This document shows positions 1 through 13,322 of a DNA stretch of 64,000 nucleotides, piece by piece (the first letter of the stretch is position 1; each line of letters opens with the position of its first letter). This DNA is from Oryzibacter oryziterrae. GTDB taxonomy: Bacteria; Pseudomonadota; Alphaproteobacteria; Rhizobiales; Pleomorphomonadaceae. The notes under the pieces are model-generated. The model did not search any database. It was not told the origin of the DNA and saw nothing but the letters and a program-made list of their open reading frames with translations. The DNA lies in NCBI RefSeq assembly GCF_021864535.1, contig NZ_JAKJIC010000007.1:62001-126000 (forward strand), written 5' to 3'. The position numbers and the translations under genes were made by a program.

Positions 1-157
1 TGATATAGCACAAAATCCACAAAAATCAAAGCAATAAGAGACCCCACCACGACAATTCAGCGTGGAGGTCATGGCTGTCCTGCAGCAGATGCAACCCTCA
101 GTCCGGGAATTGAGGCTTTTTCCTCACTCCACTTGGGCGAGACTGAGTTCGGTCGGT

Positions 158-496
158 TCAGTCGCCCGAACCGGGCTTGTCGGAGAAATGATTGGCGAGC
201 TTGTCGGCCACGCCGTCAAATTCCTTGGCTTCCGGCAGCGGATCGCGCTTGACCGTCAGATTGGGCCACTTGGCCGCAAACTCGGCATTGAGCGTCAGCC
301 ACTTCTCAAGGCCCGGCTCGGTATCGGGCTTGATGGCTTCCGCCGGGCACTCGGGCTCGCAGACGCCACAGTCGATGCATTCGTCGGGATGAATGACGAG
401 CATGTTCTCGCCTTCGTAGAAGCAGTCCACGGGGCAGACTTCCACGCAGTCGGTATACTTGCAGCGAATGCAGTTGTCGGTAACGACGTAGGTCAT
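158..496 (-). CDS. fdxA: 7Fe ferredoxin FdxA
   Basis: Encodes a 112-residue FdxA-type ferredoxin carrying one 3Fe-4S and one 4Fe-4S cluster, a soluble cytoplasmic electron carrier. The cluster ligands are visible as C9, C12, C17, C21, C25 and then C40, C43, C46, C50 ([12 protein letters not shown]), followed by the long C-terminal extension typical of this family. The open frame extends 11 codons upstream, but family members begin at MTYVVTDNC, so the ATG at 496 was chosen. It is the third gene of a minus-strand run after the helicase and S4 genes, with a 267-bp gap upstream that shows no gene. In related alphaproteobacteria carD usually follows; that would lie before position 1 (inference). 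Confidence 0.93.
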   Translation of the reverse strand: MTYVVTDNCIRCKYTDCVEVCPVDCFYEGENMLVIHPDECIDCGVCEPECPAEAIKPDTEPGLEKWLTLNAEFAAKWPNLTVKRDPLPEAKEFDGVADKLANHFSDKPGSGD

Positions 497-763
497 GTGA
501 CTATTCCCGAACGAAGGCTGGCCGGCCACAAGCCGGGGAGGCCAAATCGCACCAGATCAGACGCAACAAGGCCGAACTCTGGCCGCTGGGTAGCGAACTT
601 CGCCCCCCCTTGCAAGAGGGCAAAAGGCGCAAACCATGCATTTCCATCAACCTTTGGGGCCAACAAGCCCCGCAGGGGCGCTCTATCCGCATTACCACGT
701 AAGCGCACAGAGGCTAGCGGCCAGCCTGCCGGGCTCTCTCATGCCGGTCACGGCCGGGCGCGT

Positions 764-1138
764 TCAATCAGGATCGGACATCCGGTCGAAGCGACGGCGG
801 TCGCGCTTGGTGGGGCGCCCCTCGCCGCGCACCGTGTCGGTGCGCGCCACGTCGGGGATATCGGGGGCTGCCGGCGTCAGATCCTCATAGAGCTGGGAAG
901 CCACCGCATAGGCGCCGCGACGCTCGGCGAACTCGAGCACCTTCAGCACCAGCACCCGCCCGCGCAGCCCGATGGTCAGGACGTCGCCCGCCTTGACCGG
1001 CTGCGACGGGCTGTCGATCTTGACACCGTTGATGCGCACGTGACCGGACGCGGCAAGCTCCTGGCTGAGCGTCCGCGTCTTGACGATGCGAGCGTAGACA
1101 AGCCACTTGTCGATGCGCTGCCGGTCCTCGGACACCAA
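764..1138 (-). CDS. S4-domain RNA-binding protein (HslR-like)
   Basis: A 124-residue protein with an N-terminal S4 fold (about residues 6-65, beginning QRIDKWLVYARIVKTR and containing ASGHVRINGVKI) and a basic Arg/Lys-rich tail. This matches the Hsp15/HslR family, which in Escherichia coli binds the 50S subunit carrying a stalled peptidyl-tRNA; the same role here is inferred from the family. It starts 15 bp after the helicase stop codon on the same strand, so the two are probably co-transcribed, and both point to RNA handling. Confidence 0.88.
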   Translation of the reverse strand: MVSEDRQRIDKWLVYARIVKTRTLSQELAASGHVRINGVKIDSPSQPVKAGDVLTIGLRGRVLVLKVLEFAERRGAYAVASQLYEDLTPAAPDIPDVARTDTVRGEGRPTKRDRRRFDRMSDPD

Positions 1139-1153
1139 CGCGCCTCCCGAAGA

Positions 1154-4219
<3,066 letters not shown>

Positions 4220-4960
4220 CGACGCGGCGGCATCCGGCAGAGCCGAACACCGGGGACAATCCTTGGACGCGCAGACGCAGACGGCGAGCGGCCCGGATCT
4301 CAATGCGGGTTCCTACCATGTCACCGGCGATTCCGATACCGAAAATCCGCCCTGCCCCGTCGCGGGCTGATCCAACGGCGGAACAACAGGCGCAGGCCAT
4401 CCCGTTGGATGGATCGGATTTTCTTTTGATATCAGATAGATGGGCCAAGCCCCGATCAACGGTAACCCCAGCCGCGCCACCTTCGCGAGCCGCACAAAGG
4501 AATCAAACGAGAACGAACACGGGGCGAATCGCTACTTTCCAGAGATTCCAGTTTCGTTCTCACTATATCTTGGTGAGCACAGAGTCTAACGCGCACGATG
4601 TTGAATCTGAAGACTCAAGCAACAGAGTCGATCGATTCGAGGTCAAAAACGCTGTCAATAGAAAAACTGCAGCAAGACTCAAAGAGAATTTATGGTTAAC
4701 AAATTATACTAAGCCAGAGACGAAATCAACGCTGGCCGTTAACCATTTCAACGGACCGGGAACGGATGCCGCACGAATCAGCGAAACAACGGTGTTCCGC
4801 TTTCACCCCCTACAACATCTTGTCGGCAGGCGGGTCGCGACACCCAAGACCACCCCTTGGGGCGCCCCTCGTAGCAAATGACAATCACCGAAGCGTTAAG
4901 ATCTGTGTCCCAATTCGGAACATTTGCCGGCTGCCCGAGCCAACACCTTGAATACAAACG
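4220..4960. other. Non-coding stretch, no convincing gene
   Basis: About 740 bp between the helicase start and the terminator of the DUF3108 gene. The part from about 4540 to 4790 is clearly A/T-rich compared with its neighbours and contains several GTTAAC words. Short frames on both strands have no recognisable family and no ribosome-binding site of note. The helicase promoter presumably lies here, but I could not place it. A possible 61-codon frame at 4766-4951 contains the word LVANDN, seen in small alphaproteobacterial hypothetical proteins; it is too weak to call. Confidence 0.5.
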
Positions 4961-4993
4961 AAAAGGGCGCCCCGGATGACCCGGAGCGCCCTT
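4961..4993 (-). terminator. Rho-independent terminator of the DUF3108 gene
   Basis: On the minus strand a strong GC-rich stem (AAGGGCGCTCCGG pairing with CCGGGGCGCCCTT across a four-base loop) is followed by TTTT. It lies 33 bp past the stop codon of the DUF3108 gene. Confidence 0.8.
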
Positions 4994-5026
4994 GAAGGAC
5001 CGTCAGATGTGAACCGGAAGGCGGCC

Positions 5027-5836
5027 TCAGTTGTCCGCCTGGGCGACCGCCTTGCCGCCGGGTGCCGCATCGCCGAACTGCGCGGCCTGGATCAGCAGAA
5101 CGCCGCGCATGGTCTTCACGGACACCTTGGAAGGCACCATCACGTCACCGCCGGCCATGGGCACGAACCAGACGGAAATATCGCGATTGTTGGTCATGAA
5201 CTCGGTCGACTTGGACCCGCTGCGATGGCCCGCCACGGGAATCCAGCGCGCATCGCACTTGACGGCGTCGCCCTTGTAGCCGGGCACGTCGGCCGCCTCG
5301 GTGCCGCTGTAGCTCAGCTTGATGTCATAGCGCGTCCAGCCGTCGAACACCGGCAGTGTGCGATCGCATACTGCCTTGCCGACCTTGCCGGACACGGGAA
5401 CCATGGCGGCCGAAAGCGGATCGACCACATTGCGCTTGGCGGCATTGGTCACCGGCACGCGGTCATCGCGCTCGGCCAGTTCGGGAATGGCCTTGAGGCT
5501 GCGGATGTTGCCGCTCGACAGCGACATGTCCACCTGCGTGATCTTGTCGCCGCGGCTCATCAGATCGTAGCTCGACGACATCATGGACCGGCCGACATAG
5601 CCCTTCGAGTTGACGTAGGTCTCCTCAGAGCTGACGATGCGGGCGAGACCCGACGTGGAGATATGCAGCTTGGCCGCATAGGCACCACGATCCACCTTCA
5701 CTGCCAGCGACGCCTTGGCGATGCCGAAGCCCATGAAGGAAATATTGTAGAGCGCCTTGATCTCCTCGCCCTTGGCAGCAGTGGCGTCTACCGCCGACGT
5801 CAGCGAAAGCGCGCCCGCCAGCAGGGCGATCTTCAT
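5027..5836 (-). CDS. DUF3108-family exported protein
   Basis: A predicted periplasmic or envelope protein of 269 residues. A signal peptide is visible (MKIALLAGALSLTSAVDATAA), followed by the DUF3108 pattern of a beta-rich domain starting IKALYNISFMGFGIAKASLAV. The function of the family is not established. The open frame continues 57 codons upstream to an ATG at 6007, but the extra residues would bury the signal peptide, so the ATG at 5836 is preferred. It stands alone, convergent to nothing, and ends in its own terminator. It is divergent from rpmB across about 490 bp. Confidence 0.8.
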   Translation of the reverse strand: MKIALLAGALSLTSAVDATAAKGEEIKALYNISFMGFGIAKASLAVKVDRGAYAAKLHISTSGLARIVSSEETYVNSKGYVGRSMMSSSYDLMSRGDKITQVDMSLSSGNIRSLKAIPELAERDDRVPVTNAAKRNVVDPLSAAMVPVSGKVGKAVCDRTLPVFDGWTRYDIKLSYSGTEAADVPGYKGDAVKCDARWIPVAGHRSGSKSTEFMTNNRDISVWFVPMAGGDVMVPSKVSVKTMRGVLLIQAAQFGDAAPGGKAVAQADN

Positions 5837-6323
5837 CGCGCCGGACGCTTTGAGGGGCGGGACTGGGAGAAAATGCACTGAAAGCCTCCGAAACCTGGTC
5901 AAACCAGACGACTGAACCTGAAAACCACGGGCGACCTTGAAGCTCTTGAAAAGGCCCCACCGCGCGGGGAGAACGAACCACGTCTCCCACAATGATTTCG
6001 CAAACATGGTAACCGGAGCGTTAATGGATGCCAGTCACTTTCATGGCCACCCCGGTTATTGACCCTACGGGTTGCCATGATGTCACAGTCGGCAAACCAA
6101 TGCCCCGAACATGCCGTGCGCCCTCAATAGACATCATTCAAGGCGATTCTGTGCCGCAAAGCCGGCGCGGGGGTTGACGAAACCGCCTCCTCTGACTATA
6201 GCAGCGCAACTTCAATTGCGGTGCCGTCTGCGGGAAGCAGTCGGCGCTCCTGGTGTTTATGTCACGGCGATCGGCTTATCCAGTCTGGATTCCGTGCGAG
6301 AGAGAAAAGAAGAGGGTATCGCA

Positions 6324-6620
6324 ATGTCCCGGCGCTGCGAACTGACCGGCAAGGCCGTTCTGGTGGGCAACAACGTTAGCCACGCCAACAACAAGACCAA
6401 GCGTCGTTTCCTGCCCAACCTGCTGGCCGTCACGCTGCTGAGCGACGCGCTCGGCCAGTCGGTGCGCCTGCGCGTTTCGGCCAACGCTCTGCGTTCGGTC
6501 GAGCACCGCGGCGGTCTCGACGCCTTCCTGGCCAAGGCCGATGTGGAAGAGCTGTCGCCGCGTGCCCGTCTGCTGAAGAAGCAGATCGCCAAGAAGGCCG
6601 CGGAAGCCGCTGCTGCCTGA
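6324..6620 (+). CDS. rpmB: 50S ribosomal protein L28
   Basis: A 98-residue bL28 protein of the large ribosomal subunit. The diagnostic start [10 protein letters not shown] and the [10 protein letters not shown] segment are present, and the alanine/lysine-rich C-terminus ([14 protein letters not shown]) is usual in alphaproteobacteria. A purine-rich GAAGAGGG ribosome-binding site sits about 8 bases before the ATG at 6324, which rules out the longer frame beginning at 6111. The gene is followed by a terminator hairpin and probably forms its own transcription unit. Confidence 0.97.
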   Translation: MSRRCELTGKAVLVGNNVSHANNKTKRRFLPNLLAVTLLSDALGQSVRLRVSANALRSVEHRGGLDAFLAKADVEELSPRARLLKKQIAKKAAEAAAA

Positions 6621-6650
6621 GCCTGAAACTCGGGCCATTCTCGACATGTT

Positions 6651-6682
6651 GACCGCGAGCCCCATGGGTTTCGCGGTCTTTG
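6651..6682 (+). terminator. Terminator hairpin after rpmB
   Basis: GACCGCGA and TCGCGGTC form a perfect 8-bp stem; an inner GCCC/GGGT pairing extends it, and TTTG follows. It lies 30 bp after the rpmB stop codon and before the transporter gene. The short T-run makes it a moderate terminator. Confidence 0.65.
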
Positions 6683-6713
6683 TCATTGCCGTACCTGATC
6701 CAAGGACCTGCGC

Positions 6714-7262
6714 ATGCTGAACACCCGCTTGCTCCCGTCGCTGATCGTGATGATCGCGATCGTCGTCGCCTCGAACATCCTGGTCCAGTATCCCTTCACG
6801 CCCTTCGGCCTTGGGGACATCCTGACCTGGGGCGCCTTCAGCTATCCCTTCTCCTTCCTGGTGACCGACCTCACCAATCGCTGGTTCGGACCGCTCCGCA
6901 CCCGTCTGGTGGTGATCGCCGGCTTTGCCGTTGCCGTGGCGCTGTCGGCCTGGCTGTCCGAGCCGCGCATTGCACTGGCCTCCGGCCTGGCCTTCCTGTC
7001 GGCCCAGCTGCTGGACGTGACGGTTTTCAACCGCCTGCGCGCCTCGCGCTCCTGGTGGGCGGCACCGCTCGCCTCGTCCTCGATCGGTTCGGCGCTTGAT
7101 ACGACGATCTTCTTCTCGGTCGCCTTTGCCGGCTCCGGCCTGCCCTGGACCACCTGGGCCCTCGGCGATTTCTCGGTGAAGATTCTGGTGGCAGGCGTGT
7201 CGCTGATCCCCTACGCCCGCCTGATGAACTGGGTGAAGCCCTACGCCCCCGTCCGCGCCTAA
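6714..7262 (+). CDS. VUT-family (YhhQ-like) queuosine precursor transporter
   Basis: A 182-residue integral membrane protein with about five to six hydrophobic segments. It contains the family signatures SNILVQYPF near the N-terminus, FLVTDLTNRWFG, SAQLLDVTVFNRLR and the segment around SALDTTIFFSVAF. YhhQ-type proteins import 7-cyano-7-deazaguanine or related precursors for tRNA queuosine; the substrate here is inferred from the family only. No preQ1 riboswitch is apparent in the 93 bp upstream, which instead hold the rpmB terminator. Its 3' end is convergent with the Rsm22-family gene. Confidence 0.85.
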   Translation: MLNTRLLPSLIVMIAIVVASNILVQYPFTPFGLGDILTWGAFSYPFSFLVTDLTNRWFGPLRTRLVVIAGFAVAVALSAWLSEPRIALASGLAFLSAQLLDVTVFNRLRASRSWWAAPLASSSIGSALDTTIFFSVAFAGSGLPWTTWALGDFSVKILVAGVSLIPYARLMNWVKPYAPVRA

Positions 7263-7290
7263 CGGCACGGCGGGCTGCCGCCTCTGAAAA

Positions 7291-8301
7291 TCAGTCGATA
7301 TCGCGGGCTGGCGAGAGCACATCTCCCCAGCCCGTTTTCTTTGCCGCCTTGAAGGCCGGCTTGTCGCGGCTCGGCACCTCGACGGAGCGCTGTCGACCGT
7401 CGGCAGCGCAGACATCAAAGACAATGGCCGCCTTGCCCAGCCGCGGCGGCTTCAGCACACGGCCCACCTCGCCTCCCTGAGACTGCGTGGCAGCCCCTGC
7501 GGGCGCCAGGACCAGATAGGAATAGGGCTCGTCCTCGAAGGGCACCGTGGCCGCCTTGAGGCGCATATGCGCCCGGCTGCGCGGCAGGCGTACGGTGAAA
7601 TGGCACCAGTCACCGCCCCCGAGCGGACAGGGCTCCGCATGCAGGCAGGGAGCAACGACCGACGCACCGGCGGCAATTGCCGCCTGCCGCAAGGCCATCA
7701 GGCGACCATGATCGCGGGTGGTCCCCGGCTCCACAAGCACCAGATAGCCGCGTGTCGATCGCAGGAGCTCGCCGATCAGACGCTGGGCGACCGGCAGTTC
7801 CAGTTCGGTCAGCGCGTAGCTGACGATCGTGAGGTCATAGGCGCCGAAGACCTGCCGGAGATCGGCAAGATCTTCGGCCCGGATCTCCGCCTCGCGCAAG
7901 GCGACATGCGGGGCACCAAGCCCGAGATCGCGGGCAAGGCGAATGAAATCGCGGTTGTTCTCGATCATCGCCGCCAGGTCGATGTCGGGCCAGAGTTCCA
8001 GCGCCGCCCAGCTGGCGGTCCCGGGGCCAGCCCCCACATCCAGAAGCGTGCGCGGGCGGAAGTCCGGCCGAGCGTCGACAAGGCGGCCGAGCACCGCCGT
8101 CACGGCGGCATAGGTGGCCGGCATGCGGCTCAGCGCATAGGCGAGCGCATCCTCGCGCTTGCGCACGAAGCGGCTCGACGGCTGTCCCTCGCGATAGCCG
8201 AGCGACAGTCGACGCGCATCTTCGGCCAACGCGCTCTGCCCGAGCCCGTCTGCCGCAGCATCGATGGCGGACCTCAGATCCGCCGGCAATCGAACGTCCA
8301 T
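7291..8301 (-). CDS. Rsm22-family methyltransferase-like protein
   Basis: A 336-residue protein related to mitochondrial ribosome small-subunit factor Rsm22. A SAM-binding Rossmann motif is visible (LLDVGAGPGTASWAA), with the conserved LTIVSYALTEL region after it. A Cys-rich segment (CLHAEPCPLGGGDWCHF) carries the cysteines proposed to hold a metal or Fe-S centre in this family. It probably acts on the small ribosomal subunit, but the exact reaction is not established. Its start codon overlaps the stop of the upstream phytase-like gene by one base (TGATG), indicating translational coupling. Confidence 0.85.
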   Translation of the reverse strand: MDVRLPADLRSAIDAAADGLGQSALAEDARRLSLGYREGQPSSRFVRKREDALAYALSRMPATYAAVTAVLGRLVDARPDFRPRTLLDVGAGPGTASWAALELWPDIDLAAMIENNRDFIRLARDLGLGAPHVALREAEIRAEDLADLRQVFGAYDLTIVSYALTELELPVAQRLIGELLRSTRGYLVLVEPGTTRDHGRLMALRQAAIAAGASVVAPCLHAEPCPLGGGDWCHFTVRLPRSRAHMRLKAATVPFEDEPYSYLVLAPAGAATQSQGGEVGRVLKPPRLGKAAIVFDVCAADGRQRSVEVPSRDKPAFKAAKKTGWGDVLSPARDID

Positions 8302-9305
8302 CAGGACCCCGTCAGCCTGAACTCGAGATAGAGCGTACGCTCAAGAAAGGTGCGGTTGTCATCCGAGATCAGCGAAATCCGCGTCTCGCCCGACGCCGTG
8401 CGCCAGACGGACAGTCCTTCCATATTGTCGATCTGGTCGGCAATATCGGCCTCGAACAACACCTCGCCGTCGATTGTAGCACCCGGCTTGATCTGCGCCA
8501 GCGAGAAGCGGCGGATGCGGGTGGCAAAGTTGGTCAGCAGACCGAAGCGCCGTTCCAGCACATAGAGCCGGCCATCGGGCCCGACCTTGGCGTCGGTCAG
8601 ATCAAAATCGTCGCTGCGATGGACGCGGAACATGAAGGGCGCCTTGCCGCCGAGCACCCAGCCGGGCTGATCCTCGGTCGGTGCCTTGCGTTCGGCCCGC
8701 TCCGCCAGCACGAGCATCGTGCCGTCGAGCCCGCTGCCGGCGGGCAGAGCCGCAAGCGATTCCAGTCCCTTGCTGCCGATGAGGCGCGAGGTTTCCTTGG
8801 GCAGGGCGATCGGCTTCAGCGGCCCCACAAGGCCGGTGCCGTCCAGCTTGCCGATCATCACCTGCGGCCTTTCCTCAAAGCTCACCGCAAGGAAGCCACC
8901 AGGCAAGAGGTCGATGGACTCGGTGTCAGAGGTCGCCTTGTCCACCAGGGGGCCACGCCCGTCGACGCGCATGCGGCGGATCAGGCCGTTGGCCAGACCC
9001 ACCGGCACCCCGCCGCGACGGACGATATCGGCGCGCAGGATCAGGCCATCGTCGGATTGGGACAACAGCGACCCACCCTGATCGGGGACGACGAGACCGG
9101 AGAGGCCGCCCACCAGCGGGCTGTCCGCGTCAACCTCGAAGCCGCCAACCCACTCCAGCTTGCCAAACTGCGTCGTCTCGGGGTGGCCGATGGCAAAGGC
9201 GGAAAAGGGCTTCACGCTGAAGCCGACCTGCGTGTCGTCGGCCCGCGCGGCAGGCAGCACACCCAGCAACCCGGCGAGGGCGAGGCCCAGGACCTTGCCG
9301 TTCAT
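8301..9305 (-). CDS. Exported esterase-like/phytase-like protein
   Basis: A 334-residue protein with a signal peptide ([22 protein letters not shown]) and a beta-propeller-like phytase-like domain. The segment [22 protein letters not shown] and the later [28 protein letters not shown] and [10 protein letters not shown] are typical of the PF13449 family. The natural substrate is unknown. It overlaps cobT by four bases (ATGA) upstream and the Rsm22 gene by one base downstream, so cobT, this gene and the Rsm22 gene look like one transcript. Confidence 0.83.
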   Translation of the reverse strand: MNGKVLGLALAGLLGVLPAARADDTQVGFSVKPFSAFAIGHPETTQFGKLEWVGGFEVDADSPLVGGLSGLVVPDQGGSLLSQSDDGLILRADIVRRGGVPVGLANGLIRRMRVDGRGPLVDKATSDTESIDLLPGGFLAVSFEERPQVMIGKLDGTGLVGPLKPIALPKETSRLIGSKGLESLAALPAGSGLDGTMLVLAERAERKAPTEDQPGWVLGGKAPFMFRVHRSDDFDLTDAKVGPDGRLYVLERRFGLLTNFATRIRRFSLAQIKPGATIDGEVLFEADIADQIDNMEGLSVWRTASGETRISLISDDNRTFLERTLYLEFRLTGS

Positions 9306-11233
9306 CGCAAGCCCATTCCCGCCACATGGCGGGGACGGACGCCGACCGGACGCCCGCTCTTGCGGGCGGGGCGCGACGACTGGTCCTCGAACAGCGAAGC
9401 CAGCTGCTCGGTCATGGCACCGGCCAGCTCCTCGGCGTCGACGATGGTCACCGCGCGCTTGTAATAGCGCGTGACGTCGTGGCCGATGCCGATGGCGATC
9501 AGTTCGACCGGCGAACGCTCCTCGATCTCCTCGATCACATAGCGCAGATGCCGCTCGAGATAATTGCCCGGGTTGACCGACAGCGTGGAGTCGTCCACCG
9601 GCGCACCGTCGGAGATCATCATCAGGATCTTGCGGTTCTCAGACCGGCCAAGCAGCCGCTTGTGCGCCCAGTCGAGCGCCTCGCCGTCGATATTCTCCTT
9701 GAGAAGACCTTCGCGCATCATCAGACCGAGATTGCGGCGAGCGCGCCGCCAGGGCGCGTCGGCCGCCTTGTAGACGATGTGGCGCAGGTCGTTGAGGCGA
9801 CCCGGCGTCGCCGGCTTGCCGGCCATCAGCCAGGCCTCGCGCGACTGGCCACCCTTCCAGGCCTTGGTGGTGAAGCCGAGGATTTCCACCTTCACGCCGC
9901 AGCGCTCCAGCGTGCGGGCCAGGATATCGGCGCAGGCGGCGGCCACCGTGATGGGGCGGCCGCGCATGGAGCCGGAGTTGTCGATCAACAGCGTCACCAC
10001 CGTGTCGCGGAAATCGGTGTCGCGTTCCATCTTGAAGGCGAGCGGCGCCATCGGATCGGTGACCACGCGCGTGATGCGGGCCGTATCGAGAATGCCTTCC
10101 TCGATGTCGAAGTCCCAGCCGCGGTTCTGCTGCGCCATCAGGCGCCGCTGCAGGCGGTTGGCAAGGCGCGACACTGCGCTCTGCAGATTGGCAAGCTGCT
10201 TGTCGAGGAAGCCACGCAGGCGATCGAGCTCGGCCGCATCGCAGATGTCCTCGGGCCGCGTCACCTCGTCGAACTTGGTGGTGTAGACCTTGTAGTCGCT
10301 GACCGGCGGCAGGTTGGAGAGCGGCATTTCCGGCCGCTTGGCCTCGCCCGGATCCTTGGCCTCGTCGGTGGCGTCCTGGTCGGTACTGTCGTCGGACATG
10401 TCGGCGTCGACTTCGGTCTCGCCGGCCTCCTGCTCCTCACCGGACGCATCCTGCTCTTCCGGCGCAGTCTTCTCGGACTGCGCGTCCTCGTCGGCCTCGC
10501 CCGAGCTCTCGGCGTCTTCCGGCTCGTCGTTCTCGCCGTCCTTGTCCTCGTCGTCGTCCTCGGGCTCGCCGCCGAGTTCATCGCCCATGTCGAGATCGAC
10601 AAGCACATGGCGCAGCGCCTTGGCAAAGCCCTTCTGGCTGGAGATCACCTTCTCCAGACCGTCGAGCGAAGGGCCGGCCTTGTCCTCAATGAAATCGCGC
10701 CAGACGTCGACCACGCGCGACGCACTGCGCGGTGGCGCCATGCCGGTGAGCTTCTCGCGCACGATCAGTGCCAGCGCGTCTTCAAGCGGCGCGTCGTCGC
10801 GGCTTTCCACATGCTGGTAGTTGCCGCGGAAATAGCGGTCCTCCAGCATGGCCGTGAGATTCTGGCCGACGCCGGGCATGGCGCGGGCGCCAAGCGCCTC
10901 GCAGCGCGCCTGCTCGACGGCGTCGAACACGGCGCGAGCCTTCTGTCCTTCCGGCACATAGTCACGGTGCACGCCGTCGTCATGGCAGGCAAGCCTGAGA
11001 GCCAGCGAGTCGCCGGTGCCGCGCATCACCGCCACGTCATGGGCGGTCGGCTTGCGCGGCGGCTCCGGCACGCGCGCCCGGTGCCCGGCCAGCGACGGCC
11101 GGTCGGTGGCGAACACCACCTCAAGCTCGGCGTCGCCGGCCATGGCGCGCATGGCCCCGACCACCGCCTTCTTGAGCGGTTCGATCGCCGGCGGCTGCGG
11201 CTTGACCGGGGACGACGGATCGCGCGTTGCCAT
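9302..11233 (-). CDS. cobT: Cobaltochelatase subunit CobT
   Basis: CobT is one of two AAA+/VWA-type partner subunits of aerobic cobaltochelatase, which inserts cobalt into hydrogenobyrinic acid a,c-diamide together with CobN and CobS. The 643-residue protein has an N-terminal helical part, an extremely acidic Asp/Glu linker (about residues 215-300), and a C-terminal VWA domain with the metal-binding MIDAS motif DNSGSMRG. It lies 50 bp after cobS on the same strand. The catalytic subunit gene cobN is not in this window. Confidence 0.95.
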   Translation of the reverse strand: MATRDPSSPVKPQPPAIEPLKKAVVGAMRAMAGDAELEVVFATDRPSLAGHRARVPEPPRKPTAHDVAVMRGTGDSLALRLACHDDGVHRDYVPEGQKARAVFDAVEQARCEALGARAMPGVGQNLTAMLEDRYFRGNYQHVESRDDAPLEDALALIVREKLTGMAPPRSASRVVDVWRDFIEDKAGPSLDGLEKVISSQKGFAKALRHVLVDLDMGDELGGEPEDDDEDKDGENDEPEDAESSGEADEDAQSEKTAPEEQDASGEEQEAGETEVDADMSDDSTDQDATDEAKDPGEAKRPEMPLSNLPPVSDYKVYTTKFDEVTRPEDICDAAELDRLRGFLDKQLANLQSAVSRLANRLQRRLMAQQNRGWDFDIEEGILDTARITRVVTDPMAPLAFKMERDTDFRDTVVTLLIDNSGSMRGRPITVAAACADILARTLERCGVKVEILGFTTKAWKGGQSREAWLMAGKPATPGRLNDLRHIVYKAADAPWRRARRNLGLMMREGLLKENIDGEALDWAHKRLLGRSENRKILMMISDGAPVDDSTLSVNPGNYLERHLRYVIEEIEERSPVELIAIGIGHDVTRYYKRAVTIVDAEELAGAMTEQLASLFEDQSSRPARKSGRPVGVRPRHVAGMGLR

Positions 11234-11283
11234 GAACCAGTCCTGTCTTCAGATCTTCAAACGCGGATGAGGCGACGAAACGG

Positions 11284-12270
11284 TCAGCTCATCACGATGT
11301 TGGCGGCGCTTTCCGGCAGTTCCTTGCCGAAGCAGCGCTGATAGAACTCGGCCACCTGGCCGCGCTCGATCTCGTCGCACTTGTTGAGGAAGGTGACGCG
11401 GAAGGCAAAGCCCACATCGCCGAAGATCGCCGCATTCTCGGCCCAGGTGAGCACCGTGCGCGGGCTCATCACGGTAGAGAGGTCGCCGTTGATGAAGGCC
11501 GAGCGGGTCATGTCTGCGACACGCACCATCTTGGAGATCTGCGACCGGCCTTCCTCGCCCGTGAAGGACTTGGCCTTGGCGAAGACGATGTTCACTTCCT
11601 GGTCATGCGGCAGATAGTTGAGCGTGGTCACGATCGACCAACGGTCCATCTGGCCCTGGTTGATCTGCTGCGTGCCGTGATAAAGGCCCGAGGTGTCGCC
11701 GAGGCCGATGGTGTTGGCGGTCGCGAACAGGCGGAAGGCGGGGTGAGGACGGATGACGCGGTTCTGGTCGAGCAGCGTCAGCTTGCCCGCCACTTCCAGC
11801 ACGCGCTGGATCACGAACATCACGTCCGGACGGCCGGCGTCATATTCGTCGAACACCAGCGCCACGTTGTTCTGCAGCGCCCAGGGCAGGATGCCGTCGC
11901 GGAACTCGGTGACCTGCTTGCCGTCCTTCAGCACGATGGCGTCCTTGCCGACCAGATCGATGCGGCTGATGTGGCTGTCGAGGTTGACGCGCACCAGCGG
12001 CCAGTTGAGGCGCGCTGCCACCTGCTCGATATGCGTCGACTTGCCGGTGCCGTGATAGCCGGACACCATGACGCGGCGGTTATGGGCGAAGCCGGCGAGG
12101 ATGGCGAGCGTGGTGTTGCGATCGAACAGATAGTCCGGATCAAAATCGGGGACGTGTTCGTTGGCCTCCGAATAGGCAGGCACTTCGAGATCGGTATCGA
12201 TGCCGAAAACCTCGCGGACCGAGATCTTCAAATCCGGAAGGGACGCGGCATCATTCTTCGACTGGACCAT
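11284..12270 (-). CDS. cobS: Cobaltochelatase subunit CobS
   Basis: AAA+ ATPase subunit of cobaltochelatase, partner of CobT. Walker A is GYHGTGKST and the Walker B region is [15 protein letters not shown]; the N-terminus ([24 protein letters not shown]) is characteristic. The ATG at 12270 was chosen because a strong AGGAGG lies about five bases upstream; the frame opens 14 codons earlier without such a site. The order J-domain gene, cobS, cobT on one strand is common in Hyphomicrobiales and suggests a shared transcript. Confidence 0.95.
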   Translation of the reverse strand: MVQSKNDAASLPDLKISVREVFGIDTDLEVPAYSEANEHVPDFDPDYLFDRNTTLAILAGFAHNRRVMVSGYHGTGKSTHIEQVAARLNWPLVRVNLDSHISRIDLVGKDAIVLKDGKQVTEFRDGILPWALQNNVALVFDEYDAGRPDVMFVIQRVLEVAGKLTLLDQNRVIRPHPAFRLFATANTIGLGDTSGLYHGTQQINQGQMDRWSIVTTLNYLPHDQEVNIVFAKAKSFTGEEGRSQISKMVRVADMTRSAFINGDLSTVMSPRTVLTWAENAAIFGDVGFAFRVTFLNKCDEIERGQVAEFYQRCFGKELPESAANIVMS

Positions 12271-12330
12271 GGAACCTCCTGGGCAGCGACGCATCGGGTC
12301 GCCACCGAACAAGCGAATTTCGGAGCCGGA

Positions 12331-12951
12331 TCAGACAAAACCGGCGGTCTTGAGGTAATTATAGGCTTGGATGATCTCCCGCAACCGCTCCTCTGAGGAA
12401 CGGTCGCCGCCATTGGCGTCGGGATGATGGCGCTTCACCATCGTCTTGTACTGCGCCTTGATGTCGTCCTTGCTGGCACCGACATCGAGATGCAACGTAT
12501 CGAAGGCGCGTTGGGTCATGGGCGAAACCCGACGCTTGGGTTCTTCCACCCGCCCGGCGCCGCCGGCACGCGAGCCATGGAAGACGCCGAAAGGGTCGTT
12601 GTAGGCCGGCTCCTCGGGGCGCTTGGAGCGCCCGGCGTTGGGATCGGTCTGGCCCCATTTGTTGACCGACACGTTCCAGGTTGGCCTATGACCGGTCAGC
12701 GCATCCTTCTGATAGGCCGCGACCGCATCATCTCCCATGCCGGAGAAGTAGTTGTAGGACTTGTTGTACAGCTGCACATGCTCAAGGCAGAAGTGATGAA
12801 ACTGGCCCTCGCGACCGCGACCCTTGGGCGCGCGATAGGCGCCGGCATTCTCGCAGCCAGCCCATTCGCAGCGCGGATGGGATTCGCGCGCGGCCTGTTC
12901 CTTGTCGGGCTTGACCCGTATCTTGTCGAAAAGTTTGGAGAAGGATTCCAT
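12331..12951 (-). CDS. J-domain (DnaJ-like) protein
   Basis: A 206-residue protein with a C-terminal J domain (about residues 145-206) holding the HPD tripeptide in KRHHPDANGG, which stimulates Hsp70 ATPase. Before it is a Cys/His-containing segment (HPRCEWAGCENAGAYRAP, then FHHFCLEH) that may bind zinc. The ATG at 12951 starts MESFSKLFDKIRVKP, the usual family start; the longer frame to 13179 overlaps the divergent bolA gene and is rejected. Its client protein is unknown. The 95 bp to bolA form a divergent promoter region. Confidence 0.88.
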   Translation of the reverse strand: MESFSKLFDKIRVKPDKEQAARESHPRCEWAGCENAGAYRAPKGRGREGQFHHFCLEHVQLYNKSYNYFSGMGDDAVAAYQKDALTGHRPTWNVSVNKWGQTDPNAGRSKRPEEPAYNDPFGVFHGSRAGGAGRVEEPKRRVSPMTQRAFDTLHLDVGASKDDIKAQYKTMVKRHHPDANGGDRSSEERLREIIQAYNYLKTAGFV

Positions 12952-13046
12952 GGTCGGTCGATTATGATGACTTCGATGCATTGCGGCAAGCCGTTGACAT
13001 CGCCGCGAATATCCCGCCCAATACGAGATTGTCCCACGTTGACGGA

Positions 13047-13322
13047 ATGAAGCCCATGAGCCGCGCAGACCGCATGCAAGCCGCCCTTGAGGCAAGTTTC
13101 GCCCCGTCACACCTCGTGATCGAGGACGAATCGGCGCGGCACCATGGCCACGCCGGCCATCGTGAAGGTGGCGAAACACATTATCGCATCGAAATCGAAT
13201 CAGCCGTCTTCGCTGGCAGACCGCGCGTCGCCTGCCACCGCCTGGTGACCGAAAGCCTCGCCGCGGAATTTCAGTCGGGCCTGCACGCCCTGTCGCTGGT
13301 CACGCGCGCGCCGAGTGCGTAA
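13047..13322 (+). CDS. bolA: BolA-family protein
   Basis: A 91-residue BolA protein with the helix RADRMQAALEASFAPSHLVIEDES, a His-rich stretch (RHHGHAGHREGGETHYRIEI) and the conserved FAGRPRVACHRLVTESL segment. BolA proteins work with monothiol glutaredoxins in iron-sulfur sensing or trafficking and influence cell morphology. The ATG at 13047 is taken as start; another ATG three codons later is possible. It is divergent from the J-domain gene and followed by an unusual inverted-repeat cluster. Confidence 0.9.
   Translation: MKPMSRADRMQAALEASFAPSHLVIEDESARHHGHAGHREGGETHYRIEIESAVFAGRPRVACHRLVTESLAAEFQSGLHALSLVTRAPSA

Noticed and set aside
4766-4951. A 61-codon frame containing LVANDN
   Set aside because: The motif is suggestive of small alphaproteobacterial proteins, but there is no clear ribosome site and no further support.
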